Of a DNA stretch of 33,599 bases, positions 12,140 to 25,042 are shown piece after piece. Every line of letters begins with the position of its first letter. Within the stretch, counting starts at the first letter, position 1. This stretch comes from Cruorifilaria tuberocauda (lineage: Eukaryota; Nematoda; Chromadorea; Rhabditida; Onchocercidae): contig JABVXU010000581.1 in the NCBI GenBank assembly GCA_013365365.1, forward strand, positions 1-33,599, given 5' to 3'. Position numbers and translations under genes: made by a program. A model generated the notes under the pieces. The model was not told where the DNA came from and searched no databases. It saw only the letters and a program-made list of their open reading frames with translations.

Positions 12140-12270
12140 GGATATAAATGATAATGAGACAAATAATAAATGTAAATGATATAAATATAACTGTAAAATG
12201 TAAAATATAAGATATAAAGATAAATATGAATATAAGATATAAAGATAAATATGAAATATAAATGATAAAT
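12140..12270. repeat. Degenerate AT-rich units with a 25-bp tandem pair
   Basis: A 25-base unit starting AATATAAGATATAAAGATAA is present twice in tandem at about 12204-12253, embedded in looser ATAAATGATATAAATATAA sequence like that at 5460-5775. Confidence 0.7.
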
Positions 12271-13559
12271 TTTAATACAAATGATAAAAAATTTAAATTT
12301 GATAAAATTTTAACTTATCTAATTTATTTAAAAACAATTCTACAAAGTGATAATTTGAATTGAATGATAATTAACGATAAGCAATAATTCGAATCGCGAT
12401 AATTCGAAATAATGAAATGAAGGAATAATCTATCGTTAAATGATATAGTTAACTTTTATTGTTGCTACTATTAAAATACATTAGTGATAACAATCAAATA
12501 GTGCAATCTAACCTTATCAGTTGATAATGATATTAGTGATAACCGATGAAATATTTGACATATAACGAAATTCCTTCATATATATTCATCTCCGCGCCTC
12601 TACACGCATATAAGCTATAAATAAGTTTTTATTTTCCACTTTAAAATAAGCTAAATAGTTGTGACATATATTCATTTGTACTTACACTAATAATGTTAAA
12701 GTATTATCCAATCATACTGGATTGAAAACAAAATAAAAGGTTGTTTACTATGTTTGCATGCAATTGCAATTTGCGTATTTTTAAGCCATGCAAAAATTCT
12801 TTCTATCAAATTGTCAACTCGTTCTCTTTCTAAATCATTTCATTTCATTTCATTTTAAATAATTATCTTCATCCTTCTTTCGTTTTAACTATATGAATAT
12901 ACATATATATATATATGACAATATGAAAATTTTGATATTAACCTGAAAATAAAAGTTTTCCAAGTTTGATATTTCTGTGAAGATGAAAATTGAGAATAAT
13001 TTAAAAATGAAAAGATTAGATGAAATGATTGAAGTATGGAATAAATAACAAATTCTAATTATGCATAAATAATTTGAGCTTTTGAATTCATTGAATGCAT
13101 GCTAGCTGAATCATTAAGCATAAAATAATGAATGAATATTTTATTGCTTATTCCGTTAGCTAATTGGAACAACCGAATTTCATTTCCAATGAAAATAATA
13201 AATTTTCACACTTTTTTTTTTCCAACTAAGAAATTATATTTTTCAATGAAAAAAAAAGATCCAAAAATAATACAAGAATTTTAGAGGTAAGTAGGATGTG
13301 ATAATTAATTAAGCTTAATTGGAATAATAAGCATTCATAGATAGCTAATATTAATTTTATTGAAATATAAATTGTTGATTGTTGAATGAAGAAGTAATCA
13401 TGCATAATTAGATAAATGAATGAATTGATTATTGATAACAACAATAAACCTAAGTGTAGCTAAAGCGAATTTCAGTGTGAAAGTTCTAATTCAATGAAAA
13501 GCAAAAAGCTAAAAATATGTCTTAACTAACTTTTCCCGTAAATATACAGTTTTATGCGT

Positions 13560-13592
13560 GTCTCTCTCTCTCTCTCTCTCTTCGTCTCTCTG
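13560..13592. repeat. (CT)n microsatellite
   Basis: An uninterrupted (TC)n run of about 10 units is followed by imperfect TTCGTCTCTCTGTCTG. Confidence 0.9.
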
Positions 13593-13843
13593 TCTGTTTA
13601 TCAGTGTATACATGTATAATCAAAGATTATGTAAACATGAATGATAACAAAAATGAAAAATTTTGTTAACTATTATTTAAGTTTAATTTAATTTTTTAAT
13701 TATTTCTGCAATTAAATTTGTTTATTCTTAAAAATTTTATTATGAATTAAATTTTGATATTTTACCTTTACCTGATATCAATCAACTCCTTCCTTTTTTA
13801 TCATCATTTCATTAATAAAAGATATATAATTTGGAAGAGCGTG

Positions 13844-13847
<4 letters not shown>

Positions 13848-13896
<49 letters not shown>
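13848..13896. repeat. (GA)n microsatellite
   Basis: About 24 uninterrupted GA units, the longest dinucleotide run in the window; its length is likely to vary between individuals. Confidence 0.95.
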
Positions 13897-13899
<3 letters not shown>

Positions 13900-14029
13900 A
13901 GATAAAAAGACAAAGGAAAAAATGAAAAAAAAACCAATAATAAGAGAGAAAGGCAATTATTATTTTCCATGATTTATTGTTTTCATTGATAAATGATAAG
14001 AGAAAAGCTTTTATTAAATTGATAAGAAT

Positions 14030-14092
14030 GTATTTTTAAAGAATATAAGGAATACCTAACCTCTTAGGTATTTCTTATTCCTTTAAAAATAC
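14030..14092. repeat. Long hairpin-forming inverted repeat (about 29-bp arms, 4-base loop)
   Basis: The left arm 14030-14059 begins GTATTTTTAAAG and ends GAATACCTAA. The right arm 14064-14092 begins TTAGGTATT and ends CTTTAAAAATAC. The outer 12 bp and inner 9 bp pair perfectly, with a few mismatches or a one-base bulge in the middle; the loop is CCTC. It could be a decayed miniature element, a small-RNA precursor or a chance palindromic duplication. No target-site duplication is clear. Confidence 0.85.
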
Positions 14093-15441
14093 CCTCAGAT
14101 TCTAAGACAATACAAACTACAACTTAATGAATAGCATTTTTATAAATGTTACGAGAAATTTTTATTGTTTAAATATAAATCTCATCTGAAATTCTCAAAA
14201 TACTCTGAAAAGAAAATAATTCTGAAATTCCTAAATAACAAATGTAAGCAATGAGACAAATCCATTCATTGTTGAGATTACAAAATAAAATTACAAAATT
14301 ACAAAACATTGAAATTACAAAATAAAAATAGAATGATGATTTTTGATTATGAATTAATCTATGATTGATATTACAACAAAAACATTGAACATGGAATAAA
14401 CATAAATTTTTTTGATTTATTCAAATGTTGTAGAAATTTTAACATTGTGGAAAAAAAATGAAATATAAAATTTGTAGTGAAATTTCAGCGCAATTAAACT
14501 TCATATTAATAAGGTAATTTGAAATTTAATTAGCATAAAGAATAATTGAAAATTTATTATGGATCGAGATTGGATAGGGATTTGTATTATTATATTCTCT
14601 TTCATTCTCTCTATCTCTCTCCTCTCTTTTTTCGATGAAATTTCGCATATAAAAATTCACATTTTCATTTTTTAATTTGGAATTTTATAGAAGCTAAATC
14701 GCTAACAAATCAATTCCTTGATCAATTGATCAATGGAAATTAACATTTTCTGAAATCCATATATCTGTAAATTACTTACTTTCAATTAAAACTTTTTCAT
14801 CAATTACGTTAATTAAAATTTAAATTCGCGTTTCTAATAAAGAATTTTATTCTATTACTAGTATCGATTTATTTTACTATTAGTACTGATATTATATTGA
14901 AAGTTCAAGTCCATAATAAAATTACCTCTGCTAATCGCATCAATTGAAGTTTAAGTTCAATGCTTACAATATGTCTTATTCTATTAATTCAATTAATTAA
15001 TTAAAGCTCAAATTACACTTTATTTTTCAAGTAAAATTTGAGGCATACAATTATTTCATAACTGAAATTTCGCACCTGCATAAATAATTGAAATTATTCA
15101 AAATATCCGATACCATGGATACATATCATGGAAAATCTCTATATCGTCCATATCACATCGCAATCATATCATGTATCATGGAGAAAGTTGCAAATAATGA
15201 TAATGATAAAGTTATTACTTGTATTCCATATAAACATATATGGAAACATTTCAAGTTTCTACAGAACTGATCTGCTTCACTAATTTAGCACCAACAGCTT
15301 AAATGCTTTTTGTTGAATTTAACTTAAATTTAAAGTTTACCAGATAATTCAGTGGAAGAGGAAAAAACAAAATTCGATTGAAAATGAAAATTCCTATTTA
15401 TTCATTTTTTCATCATTACGCTATTAAAAGAGAGTTATGAT

Positions 15442-15498
15442 ATTTGAAATGTGATAGAGTTATTAATGTTATTTGAAATATGATAGAGTTATTACTCC
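15442..15498. repeat. Tandem pair with a 29-bp unit
   Basis: ATTTGAAATGTGATAGAGTT and ATTTGAAATATGATAGAGTT follow each other with a 29-base period, each continuing ATTA. Confidence 0.8.
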
Positions 15499-15799
15499 GA
15501 TTGTTTTGCATCATAGAGTTTTCACTTTTATTGAAATTTAATATCAGTAGATATGATGTTTGAGGATGATAGGTTCTATTTTATCAGTGATAATCGTAAA
15601 TGCTGACGAATTTTCAAAAATTTTACATGTATTCATAAGTATAAGTAACGTAAAAAGTACCTAGGTAATATTAAAAAGAATTAATTTCGACTGATAAAGA
15701 ATCGAATTAATTGATGAAAGATTAAAGGTTAAGGTGGATATCTAAAAAGGATTTTAATATTGGTAATGAAAGGTCAAATTATGGAAATGATGGCAAGAT

Positions 15800-15904
15800 A
15801 TGAGTGACCCAAAAACAACAACAACAACTATCATTACATCACTAGGTGTTTCATTCATGACCCTAGTAATAATCGGTTGCATCTTTGCTTGCAATATTCG
15901 GTAG
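15800..15904 (+). CDS. Possible 34-residue single-pass membrane microprotein or upstream ORF
   Basis: ATG at 15800 opens 34 codons to TAG at 15902-15904. The peptide begins MSDPKTTTTT, continues into a roughly 21-residue hydrophobic stretch (IITSLGVSFMTLVIIGCIFA) and ends CNIR, a typical small type III or tail-less membrane peptide. It lies 35 bases before the candidate distal PRPP synthetase exon and in a different frame from it, so it could be an upstream ORF of that transcript, a separate microprotein, or a chance ORF. A frameshift between it and the hydrophobic frame at 15905-15969 would join two membrane segments, so a sequencing slip in the ACA repeat region or elsewhere cannot be excluded. 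I do not recognise a homologue. Confidence 0.25.
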   Translation: MSDPKTTTTTIITSLGVSFMTLVIIGCIFACNIR

Positions 15905-15937
15905 AATGCCTTTCTTGGCCAGCTCTCGTTGCTTTAG

Positions 15938-15969
15938 GGATGTTTTGTGGTGTATTTTTCGCTGCTAAG
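15938..15969 (+). CDS. PRPS1: Candidate distal alternative first exon of the PRPP synthetase (MFCGVFFAAK)
   Basis: An ATG at 15940 starts MFCGVFFAAK and runs into a good donor AAG|GTAATT (gt at 15970) in phase 0, compatible with the acceptor at 17791 across an 1822-base intron. The pyrimidine-rich acceptor CTCTCGTTGCTTTAG at 15923-15937 would place a spliced leader two bases before the ATG. The same frame stays open upstream to 15808 and reads SWPALVALGMFCGVFFAAK just before the donor, a hydrophobic run. If transcription starts further left and another start is used, the extension could be a membrane anchor. The enzyme from this Met would be 353 residues. The base composition from about 15800 to 15970 is visibly less AT-rich than its surroundings, which favours a real exon. 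Confidence 0.4.
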
Positions 15970-16448
15970 GTAATTATAATGAAAGTTATGCCTGAAATGA
16001 ATGATAGTGTATTGATTATGCTAGAAAACTGCGAAACGAAGAAATAATAAAAGTGATATGATATTAAGATATTATCATTTATTAAGTTGTTTGTGTCTTC
16101 AATTTTAAATAGGTAATACTTTTTCTCGGTAAAGTTTTAATAGTTAACTTCGTATATTCCATAATATCTCAAATACCAAAATACAATTCGTTAGATATCC
16201 AACTTAATCACTAATAAACAACCTGATCTAAAATTCTCCCTCCTCTAATATTCCTTCTGAAAAAATCAATTACTTACTTTAACAAAGTATATTTCTAGGA
16301 GATTAAATTTTTTTCATTTTCAAATATTTATCAAAAGTTATTTTTGTTTTTTATTTCATATTTCTCTTCCAATAATTTATAATTCTATTTTCCTTTCCTT
16401 TTTCAAAATAGATATATACCTAAACAGAAAGGAAAAAAGCAGATAGAC

Positions 16449-16450
<2 letters not shown>

Positions 16451-16487
<37 letters not shown>

Positions 16488-16494
16488 AGAGAGA
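16451..16494. repeat. (GA)n microsatellite, interrupted
   Basis: About 15 GA units are followed by GGGAGGGAGAGAGA. It lies within the proposed long first intron of the PRPP synthetase gene. Confidence 0.95.
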
Positions 16495-16679
16495 AATGTT
16501 TGTCCATTGAGATTATTCTCATATTTCCCACAAAATAATATTCAAATTCAACTTATAGTTTGAATGAATAAATATTATCGATATTTGTATAATAGAAAAT
16601 GAAAAAAAAAGAAAATTTAATTTTGTTATTCGTTCTACTTATACTTAAATATGCAAGTAAAAAATAAATTATCTTTTAT

Positions 16680-16970
16680 CTTATCATTACAATACTTCCA
16701 CAATTAATGGATTACTTCTTATCACCTCAATACTTATCCAAATAATACATTATTTCTTATAATACTTACACAGATAATGCATTACTTTTTATCATTGCAA
16801 TAGTTATACAATTAATGAATTACTTCTTATCATTCCAATACTTATACAAATACTGCATTACTTATCATCATTACAACACTTATCCAAATAATGCATTATT
16901 TCTTATCATTACAATAATTATACAATTAATGAATTACTTCTTATCATTCCAATACTTACATTACTTTGTA
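16680..16970. repeat. Minisatellite of about 38-bp units with higher-order structure
   Basis: Seven or so units contain the ordered words ATTACTTCTTATCATT, CAATACTTA and CAAATAATGCATTA or CAATTAATGAATTA. A longer segment beginning ATACAATTAATGAATTACTT recurs at about 113 bases, three basic units, indicating a higher-order period. It sits between the two candidate first exons of the PRPP synthetase. Confidence 0.85.
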
Positions 16971-17268
16971 ACAGTAACTTAATTATTTATCTATTTCCTT
17001 TCTTTTTTTTTCTGTTAAAAGCCGTTTTAATGAATATTTTTTAATTTTAATAAAAATGAATATTATTGATTTTTTTAGAGAAATTCTAAATTAATTACAA
17101 AAACTAATTTTTTCTATCCAAAATATTGACAAATCCAAAAAAATCAATGACTTTCCCGCTTAACCTGAAATAAATAGAATACAGCAGTGGCCAACATTTA
17201 ACGAAACAGTATGAACTTGCCGTAGCTTTTGTTCATTCATCATTTCATGCTCTTCGTTTTTGAGATTT

Positions 17269-17286
17269 ATGGATGTTGGAATGAAG
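17269..17286 (+). CDS. PRPS1: Candidate alternative first coding exon of the PRPP synthetase (MDVGMK)
   Basis: An ATG at 17269 opens six codons, MDVGMK, ending at a near-perfect donor AAG|GTGAGA (gt at 17287). The donor is in phase 0, matching the open phase-0 acceptor of the exon at 17792; the intron would be 505 bases. A pyrimidine-rich run ending TTTTTGAG at 17257-17264 could be a spliced-leader acceptor, leaving a 4-base leader. The resulting enzyme would be 349 residues with a 31-residue N-terminal extension. This is an inference from splice signals and phase; such a short exon has little statistical weight alone. Confidence 0.45.
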
Positions 17287-17791
17287 GTGAGATTGCGGTA
17301 TATTCCGGGAGTTATTGGTATTTTTTGGTTGGACGAATTAATCAGACTTCAATTTGGAACACTGAATGCATTGGGAAGATTTTCGTTCAATAAATTTTCA
17401 AAAAAAACTGCATTTCTAACTTTTACCCAAATTTCTACATATATTCCATGTAGGATGTTCACGAAGATAATGCTTAAAATTGATTATCTGTTTTAACGCT
17501 TTACGGAAATATAAGAGTTGAAGACGTGAAGATTTTTTTTGCAATAATCTAACTGTACACTACGTATTGAAAACTCCACTTAAATTCAGTTCTTTGAATG
17601 TACTTAAATTTAATTCTACGCTATATTGCTTCAATTTCAGTAGGTTTTTTTTTCAATGTCTTGACCAAGTTATTGCATTCGAATTACTTGATGTTAGGAT
17701 TATTTTTTGCTATTTTAAGCGTTTTTTTTTCTCTGTCGAATCAGAATTCCTCCTCTCAAAAATTCTGTTAGAAATCTTCCTTTAATTTCAG

Positions 17792-17866
17792 AATAGTTCT
17801 GCAATCATTGGAAAGAACAGCAAATCTGAACAACAGCCACATCAACAGCCACTGAAGGCAAAAAGA
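17792..17866 (+). CDS. PRPS1: In-frame N-terminal extension of the PRPP synthetase (5' part of exon 17792-17881)
   Basis: The exon carrying MPNIK is bounded on the left by a TTTCAG acceptor at 17786-17791. From 17792 to the Met at 17867 it stays open in frame for 25 codons, starting NSSAIIGKNS and running through a Gln/His/Pro-rich stretch (EQQPHQQP) to a basic end (LKAKR). It can therefore be coding when spliced to an upstream exon ending in phase 0, or a 75-base 5' leader if the acceptor receives a spliced leader and translation starts at MPNIK. The low-complexity polar sequence has no counterpart in human PRPS1 and would be a flexible linker. Both candidate upstream exons (15938-15969 and 17269-17286) end exactly in phase 0 at AAG|GT, which supports coding use. 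Confidence 0.6.
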
Positions 17867-21149
<3,283 letters not shown>

Positions 21150-22331
21150 ATTCGATAGGTATTTATGCTAATGGCTCTCAGTGCTGTCATCGTTGTTAGA
21201 ATTACAGGAATTGAAAAACAAATTCCTTTTCAACGTTCTCAGTCAGTTCTTTTTTTATTTCAATATGTTTTCAATCAATTGCATCGTTATTTTAAGTTTG
21301 AAAAATTTTGACATCTTGTACTTTTTATATTGTGCTTGTCTATTACAATATCGCTCAATGTGTCCATTGATATTAAGGATGTTAGATTTTATATTTTAGT
21401 GTTTTCTCATATGAAAATTGTAAGGATAAAACAGGAGACTGAAATTTACAGTATTTTTTTTTAATTTTTGTTACCTTTTATATTTCTGCTGTTGTGATTC
21501 TTCTCATTTCTTTCACATTATTTATTTATTTCATACTGCTGCAGTCATTTAACCGATTAGAAAATAATTTTAGAACTTCCATTTTTAAAGAAACAACGGT
21601 ATTTTACCGACTTTAGTCGTTATTATACACATGCTATTAATGTTTTTGTCGATTTAATTAAGTAAATCTTGTTTGGGTTACTTTAATTTTTTCAAATTTC
21701 ATGATGGGTTAATACTGGTGAAAACAATGCAGAAACTTGTCCCAGCAATGACTTCTTCTCACCAACTGTAGATTTCTTACTGTAAATATTTTCCAAACCT
21801 TATGTCATAAATATTTGCTATTTCTTAATTCATGAAAAGAAGAATAGAATTAGTGAAGATGAATAACTGAGTCATGGGTTTTATTATTTTGTAAAATTAT
21901 CAAATCATTTACTTTCACGCAAGTTATAACTCTGAGTTTATTTTTTTAAAAATGGAAACCGAAAAGCGAGTTTTTTTTTTGTTTTCGTGTAGAATCGCAG
22001 ATTGAATGATACTATCCAAATGTTGCAGGAAGTACTATTGCAAAAGTTTGGACTTCTTAAAAGCATTATTTTTTTGTTCAAAATTAGAGAGGAATTTATA
22101 TCTCAAAATTTCAAAAGGAATTATTTGCTTCGTGAGGGCGGCTTTTTTTTTTCTACTACATGAGGAAGAGTAGAGGAAGAAAAAGATGGATGGTTTGCGA
22201 ACCAAGTTTTATCACTTGAATCAAGTTCAGTCTAAATTGCATGCTGAAATGTTAGCTCACTTGAGTTTATGATACTATCATTTCAGGTAGCTGAAATTTC
22301 TTTCATTTTGTACTTTTAACTAGGTTGACCT
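21150..22331 (+). other. 3' UTR and intergenic spacer after the PRPP synthetase
   Basis: No further coding exon is evident. The stretch is T-rich on the + strand with several T runs (21241-21262, 21455-21465, 21971-21980, 22145-22154). Some open stretches exist on the + strand but they are hydrophobic Phe/Leu-rich translations of T-rich DNA, not genes. Confidence 0.5.
22304..22331 (+). promoter_or_regulatory. Probable spliced-leader acceptor before the membrane-protein gene
   Basis: A T-rich run ends ACTTTTAACTAG, with AG at 22322-22323, eight bases before the ATG at 22332. Its position right before a signal-peptide start codon suggests trans-splicing rather than an internal splice site. This is inferred from sequence only. 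Confidence 0.45.
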
Positions 22332-23726
22332 ATGTTGAAGTCAGTTATTTTGCTTATGTTATACCTGGCTTATATAAAGGCGCAGACTTATGAAACTGGT
22401 GACAATTCAACTATTACGGGTTGTTCGTAAGTTTCTTTATTCCTTTTATTATCAAAGTCTATTTCCTGTTTTAAAAATATTCTATATTAGACTTTTGTTT
22501 CACGTTTTGAACAATTATCACTTGCCTATATGAAGATACAAATATGAAATTTTTTGAAGTTGAGGTTAAATTAGTCAAAACATTATTTATGATAAAGTTA
22601 TCATTGAGTGATGAAATGCTCTTATCTCTCCATTTTGATGTAATGAATGTTTATTTAAATCTTTTTTATCAAAAAGTGTTCTACTAACTGTTTTTAGGAG
22701 TCATTGTTCTCCTCGCGATAGCGATTTGACATGTTTGAATGGGTCATTAGAATTTTACGAACGCCTTCTGCTAGCACAGATGAAACATTTTATTGCAGTT
22801 CAAATGCATATTGGTTATAATTCTCAAAAATTTTGTAACATTTATACTTGAGAATGAGAGGAGAAACTAAGAATAGTGCAAAGGTAAATCAGAAAAAGAC
22901 CTAAGTTTAATTATATTAAATTCCAGACGTGCTTTACTTCCTTATTTTTGCATGAGCTGCCAACCTCACTACTCAGAAGGAATCAATTATTGTTGCAGAT
23001 CAGTGGTACAAATGGCATAATGAAAGTCGTAATTATACAGAAATAAAGGAAGAAATAACTGCCAAACTTTCTGCACGTTTGGAATCGGAGGATATAATCG
23101 ACGAGGAGACAGTATGTTTGCTTCTTTTCTTTTATTTTATTTTTTAATACTGTTTTCTTAGTGCAAATTGTTATGAAGATTCACAGGCTTAATGGTCGAC
23201 ATAGTTTCTTTTTTAATACTTTTATGTAACCTGATAGTGGTATCTATATTTCACAGATCTTTATCCGTAATCATAAGTATCAGGTGTTAAAGATAATATA
23301 TCCTGTCCTTTGCAACTTAAGGTTTTTTTGCATTCATTTTTATAAAAAGAGTTCATAAGCAATGGTATAAAATTCGTCTTGTAATTGAATATTCTCGATA
23401 ACATGCATCAGAAAAGAAAAGAGATTGTATGTTGAGTATGTTTATAAAAGTTGAAATTCTCAAAATTTCTGATAACGCATGTTAAGCTATTACAGATTGC
23501 TACTGTAGTTGATGTTCTAGTAGACAGCGTAGAAAAAGGAACTGAAACGATCGAAGAACGACTGCCATATTTCAGTTGTCCATTACCCTGTGAATATCGT
23601 TACGATATATGGCGTAGTGTTTTTGTTGCATCGATGACTTTGAATTTTTTGCTTGCAATTGCCGTTGTTCCGTTTATCATATCACTTATTAGGTCTGATA
23701 TTCCGCCGCAAACGGCAAAGAGTTAA
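22332..23726 (+). CDS. Signal-peptide-bearing single-pass membrane protein of unknown family, four exons
   Basis: Exons are 22332-22426, 22698-22834, 22999-23111 and 23496-23726 (TAA), giving about 191 residues with consistent phases. The protein starts MLKSVILLMLYLAYIKA, a classical signal peptide probably cut before Gln18. The predicted lumenal or extracellular part (about 18-155) has sequons at Asn25, Asn46, Asn85 and Asn89, cysteines at 31, 35 and 44, an acidic helical-looking stretch (AKLSARLESEDIIDEET), and a second cysteine pair at 143 and 147 in FSCPLPCEYR. A hydrophobic segment at about 156-180 (VFVASMTLNFLLAIAVVPFI) precedes an 11-residue polar tail, so topology is type I. The exon 2 end is the least certain point: I chose T|GTAACA at 22834, but G|GTTATA at 22813 is in the same phase and would shorten the protein by seven residues. 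Function is unknown. It lies 1.2 kb after the PRPP synthetase and 1.3 kb before the RWDD2-type gene, on the same strand. Confidence 0.75.
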
Positions 23727-24012
23727 ATTCTTTTTACCATTTTAGACCATTTTAGATAGTATTATTTTACTTAACAAAAATTTCCAACATTTTAATTTCT
23801 TTCTCGAAGTTTCAAATTTCAAAGCATATTACAGTTTTGTTTCCTTCCAATCTTTTGGCTTTGAAATTCCCCAAATATAACAGTTCATGTCTCTTGAAAA
23901 TAGTAATGAAAATTATGTATTTTTATTTATCAGTTGAAGCGTTTTTTATAAAGATTTTATTCAGTGAAACGAGGAAAGGTTTCCTGCATTCTTGGAAATT
24001 TTGAAATCGAAA

Positions 24013-24018
24013 AATAAA
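24013..24018 (+). terminator. Candidate polyadenylation signal for the membrane-protein gene
   Basis: AATAAA lies 287 bases after the TAA at 23726. In such AT-rich DNA the hexamer occurs often by chance, so only its position supports the call. Confidence 0.25.
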
Positions 24019-25026
24019 ACTCGATTGCTACGTTTTGCTACCATTTGATTCTAAATACTTTTCTCAGAAATTCATACGTTTTTTCGAAATGTTAACTTGC
24101 TTGTTTCAACTTGTTTGTTCTTTATAGTAAATTTTAATACTTTATATATATTGTTTGCATAATTAGAATTGATCAAATCGGTTCTGAGGCTAACCAAAAA
24201 TTTTCCTAAAAATAACAGAATCGAAAATACTAGAATTTTGAACTTGGATGTTTTTTCGTGGTTTTCGGGATAAAGTTGATTTGAGTTTAATAAATTTTAA
24301 GCCTTTGAACTGCATTTATTTCTTCCTATCATTTTATGTGCCTGTTTAGTTAAGATGTTTCACTTTATGTTATTCCAATTAGTGTAGTAGTAATATGTTT
24401 AGTTCAGACGGAATCCTTGTTTTTACTTAGTCTACTGTAATTTCCTGATTCTTAACAAATGCCTCAATTTGTTCATTCCTTACGTTCAACTTTGTTATTA
24501 CCTGTTGCGAATTTTTAATATTTCAACGTTTGTTATTTCTTTGATAAACTGTTTGTTTGCATATTATTGTTTGAATGCAATATCTATGTTATAGGGTGCT
24601 ACAGTATAATCAGTTTCTAGTAGAGAAAGATTTAATTTCTATTTAAATTGATGATTAATCGAACTCATATCGCATTTAGTCGGTCATCTAATTCATATTC
24701 CACCCATATTCATCTTTTCCTAATGCATCAAATATTTGAGAATTAATAAAATTCAAAAATAAAACTGTGGCTCACGATCTTTCGATAATTTCTAATGTTT
24801 AAAGGAACACAAGCAGATACTTTTCAATACCTAAAAAGCCATTAATCGTCGCAAATCGGAACAAAAGAGAATAGTGAAGTGATGCTCATAATTTTTTTTT
24901 TTTGAATTGGAAAATAGAAAAACATAGGGTCGCATGAATGTTTTAAACTACGAATGGAATCTATTAAAAGCTGGGTGAAATTTTCGAAATTACCGAAGTA
25001 ATCATTCCTGATTCTTTTTTTTTCCG

Positions 25027-25042
25027 TTCTCTTTTGTTATAG
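25027..25042 (+). promoter_or_regulatory. Probable spliced-leader acceptor abutting the RWDD2-type start codon
   Basis: The run TCTCTTTTGTTATAG ends with AG at 25041-25042, immediately before ATG at 25043. No upstream exon is apparent, so the simplest reading is a trans-splice site giving a transcript whose own 5' leader has zero bases. A non-coding cis-spliced first exon is the alternative. Confidence 0.5.

Larger units (their letters stand above)
12271..15799. other. AT-rich non-coding stretch
   Basis: No defensible gene. It contains four CATTT pentamers at 12837-12855, TA-dinucleotide runs at 12898-12916, the microsatellites at 13560 and 13848, the hairpin at 14030-14092, a pyrimidine-rich run at 14596-14632 and a 29-bp tandem pair at 15442-15498. 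Short open frames at 13226-13444 (minus) and 15088-15270 (plus) have no splice or composition support. Confidence 0.5.
15970..17268 (+). other. Intron or 5' region of the PRPP synthetase gene
   Basis: The stretch between the two candidate first exons has no coding signal. It holds a pyrimidine-rich run near 16220-16260, a (GA)n microsatellite at 16451-16494 and the minisatellite array at 16680-16970 described separately. If the distal first exon is real, all of this is intron; otherwise it is upstream promoter-containing sequence. No recognisable promoter element was found. Confidence 0.5.
23727..25042 (+). other. 3' UTR and intergenic spacer before the RWDD2-type gene
   Basis: The stretch has no coding signal on either strand. 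It contains AATAAA words at 24013 and around 24287 and a T run just before 24904, and it ends at the spliced-leader-like acceptor at 25041-25042. Confidence 0.5.

Noticed and set aside
12380..12420. AATTCGAATCGCG resembling a tRNA T-loop
   Set aside because: No acceptor stem, anticodon arm or internal A-box can be found at the right spacing.
16680..16970. Regular repeats resembling a CRISPR array
   Set aside because: Units are contiguous degenerate minisatellite repeats without unique spacers, and the genome is eukaryotic.
21150..25042. A nematode operon linking the three genes
   Set aside because: Intergenic gaps are about 1.2 and 1.3 kb rather than the roughly 100 bases typical of nematode operons, although same-strand order leaves it possible.
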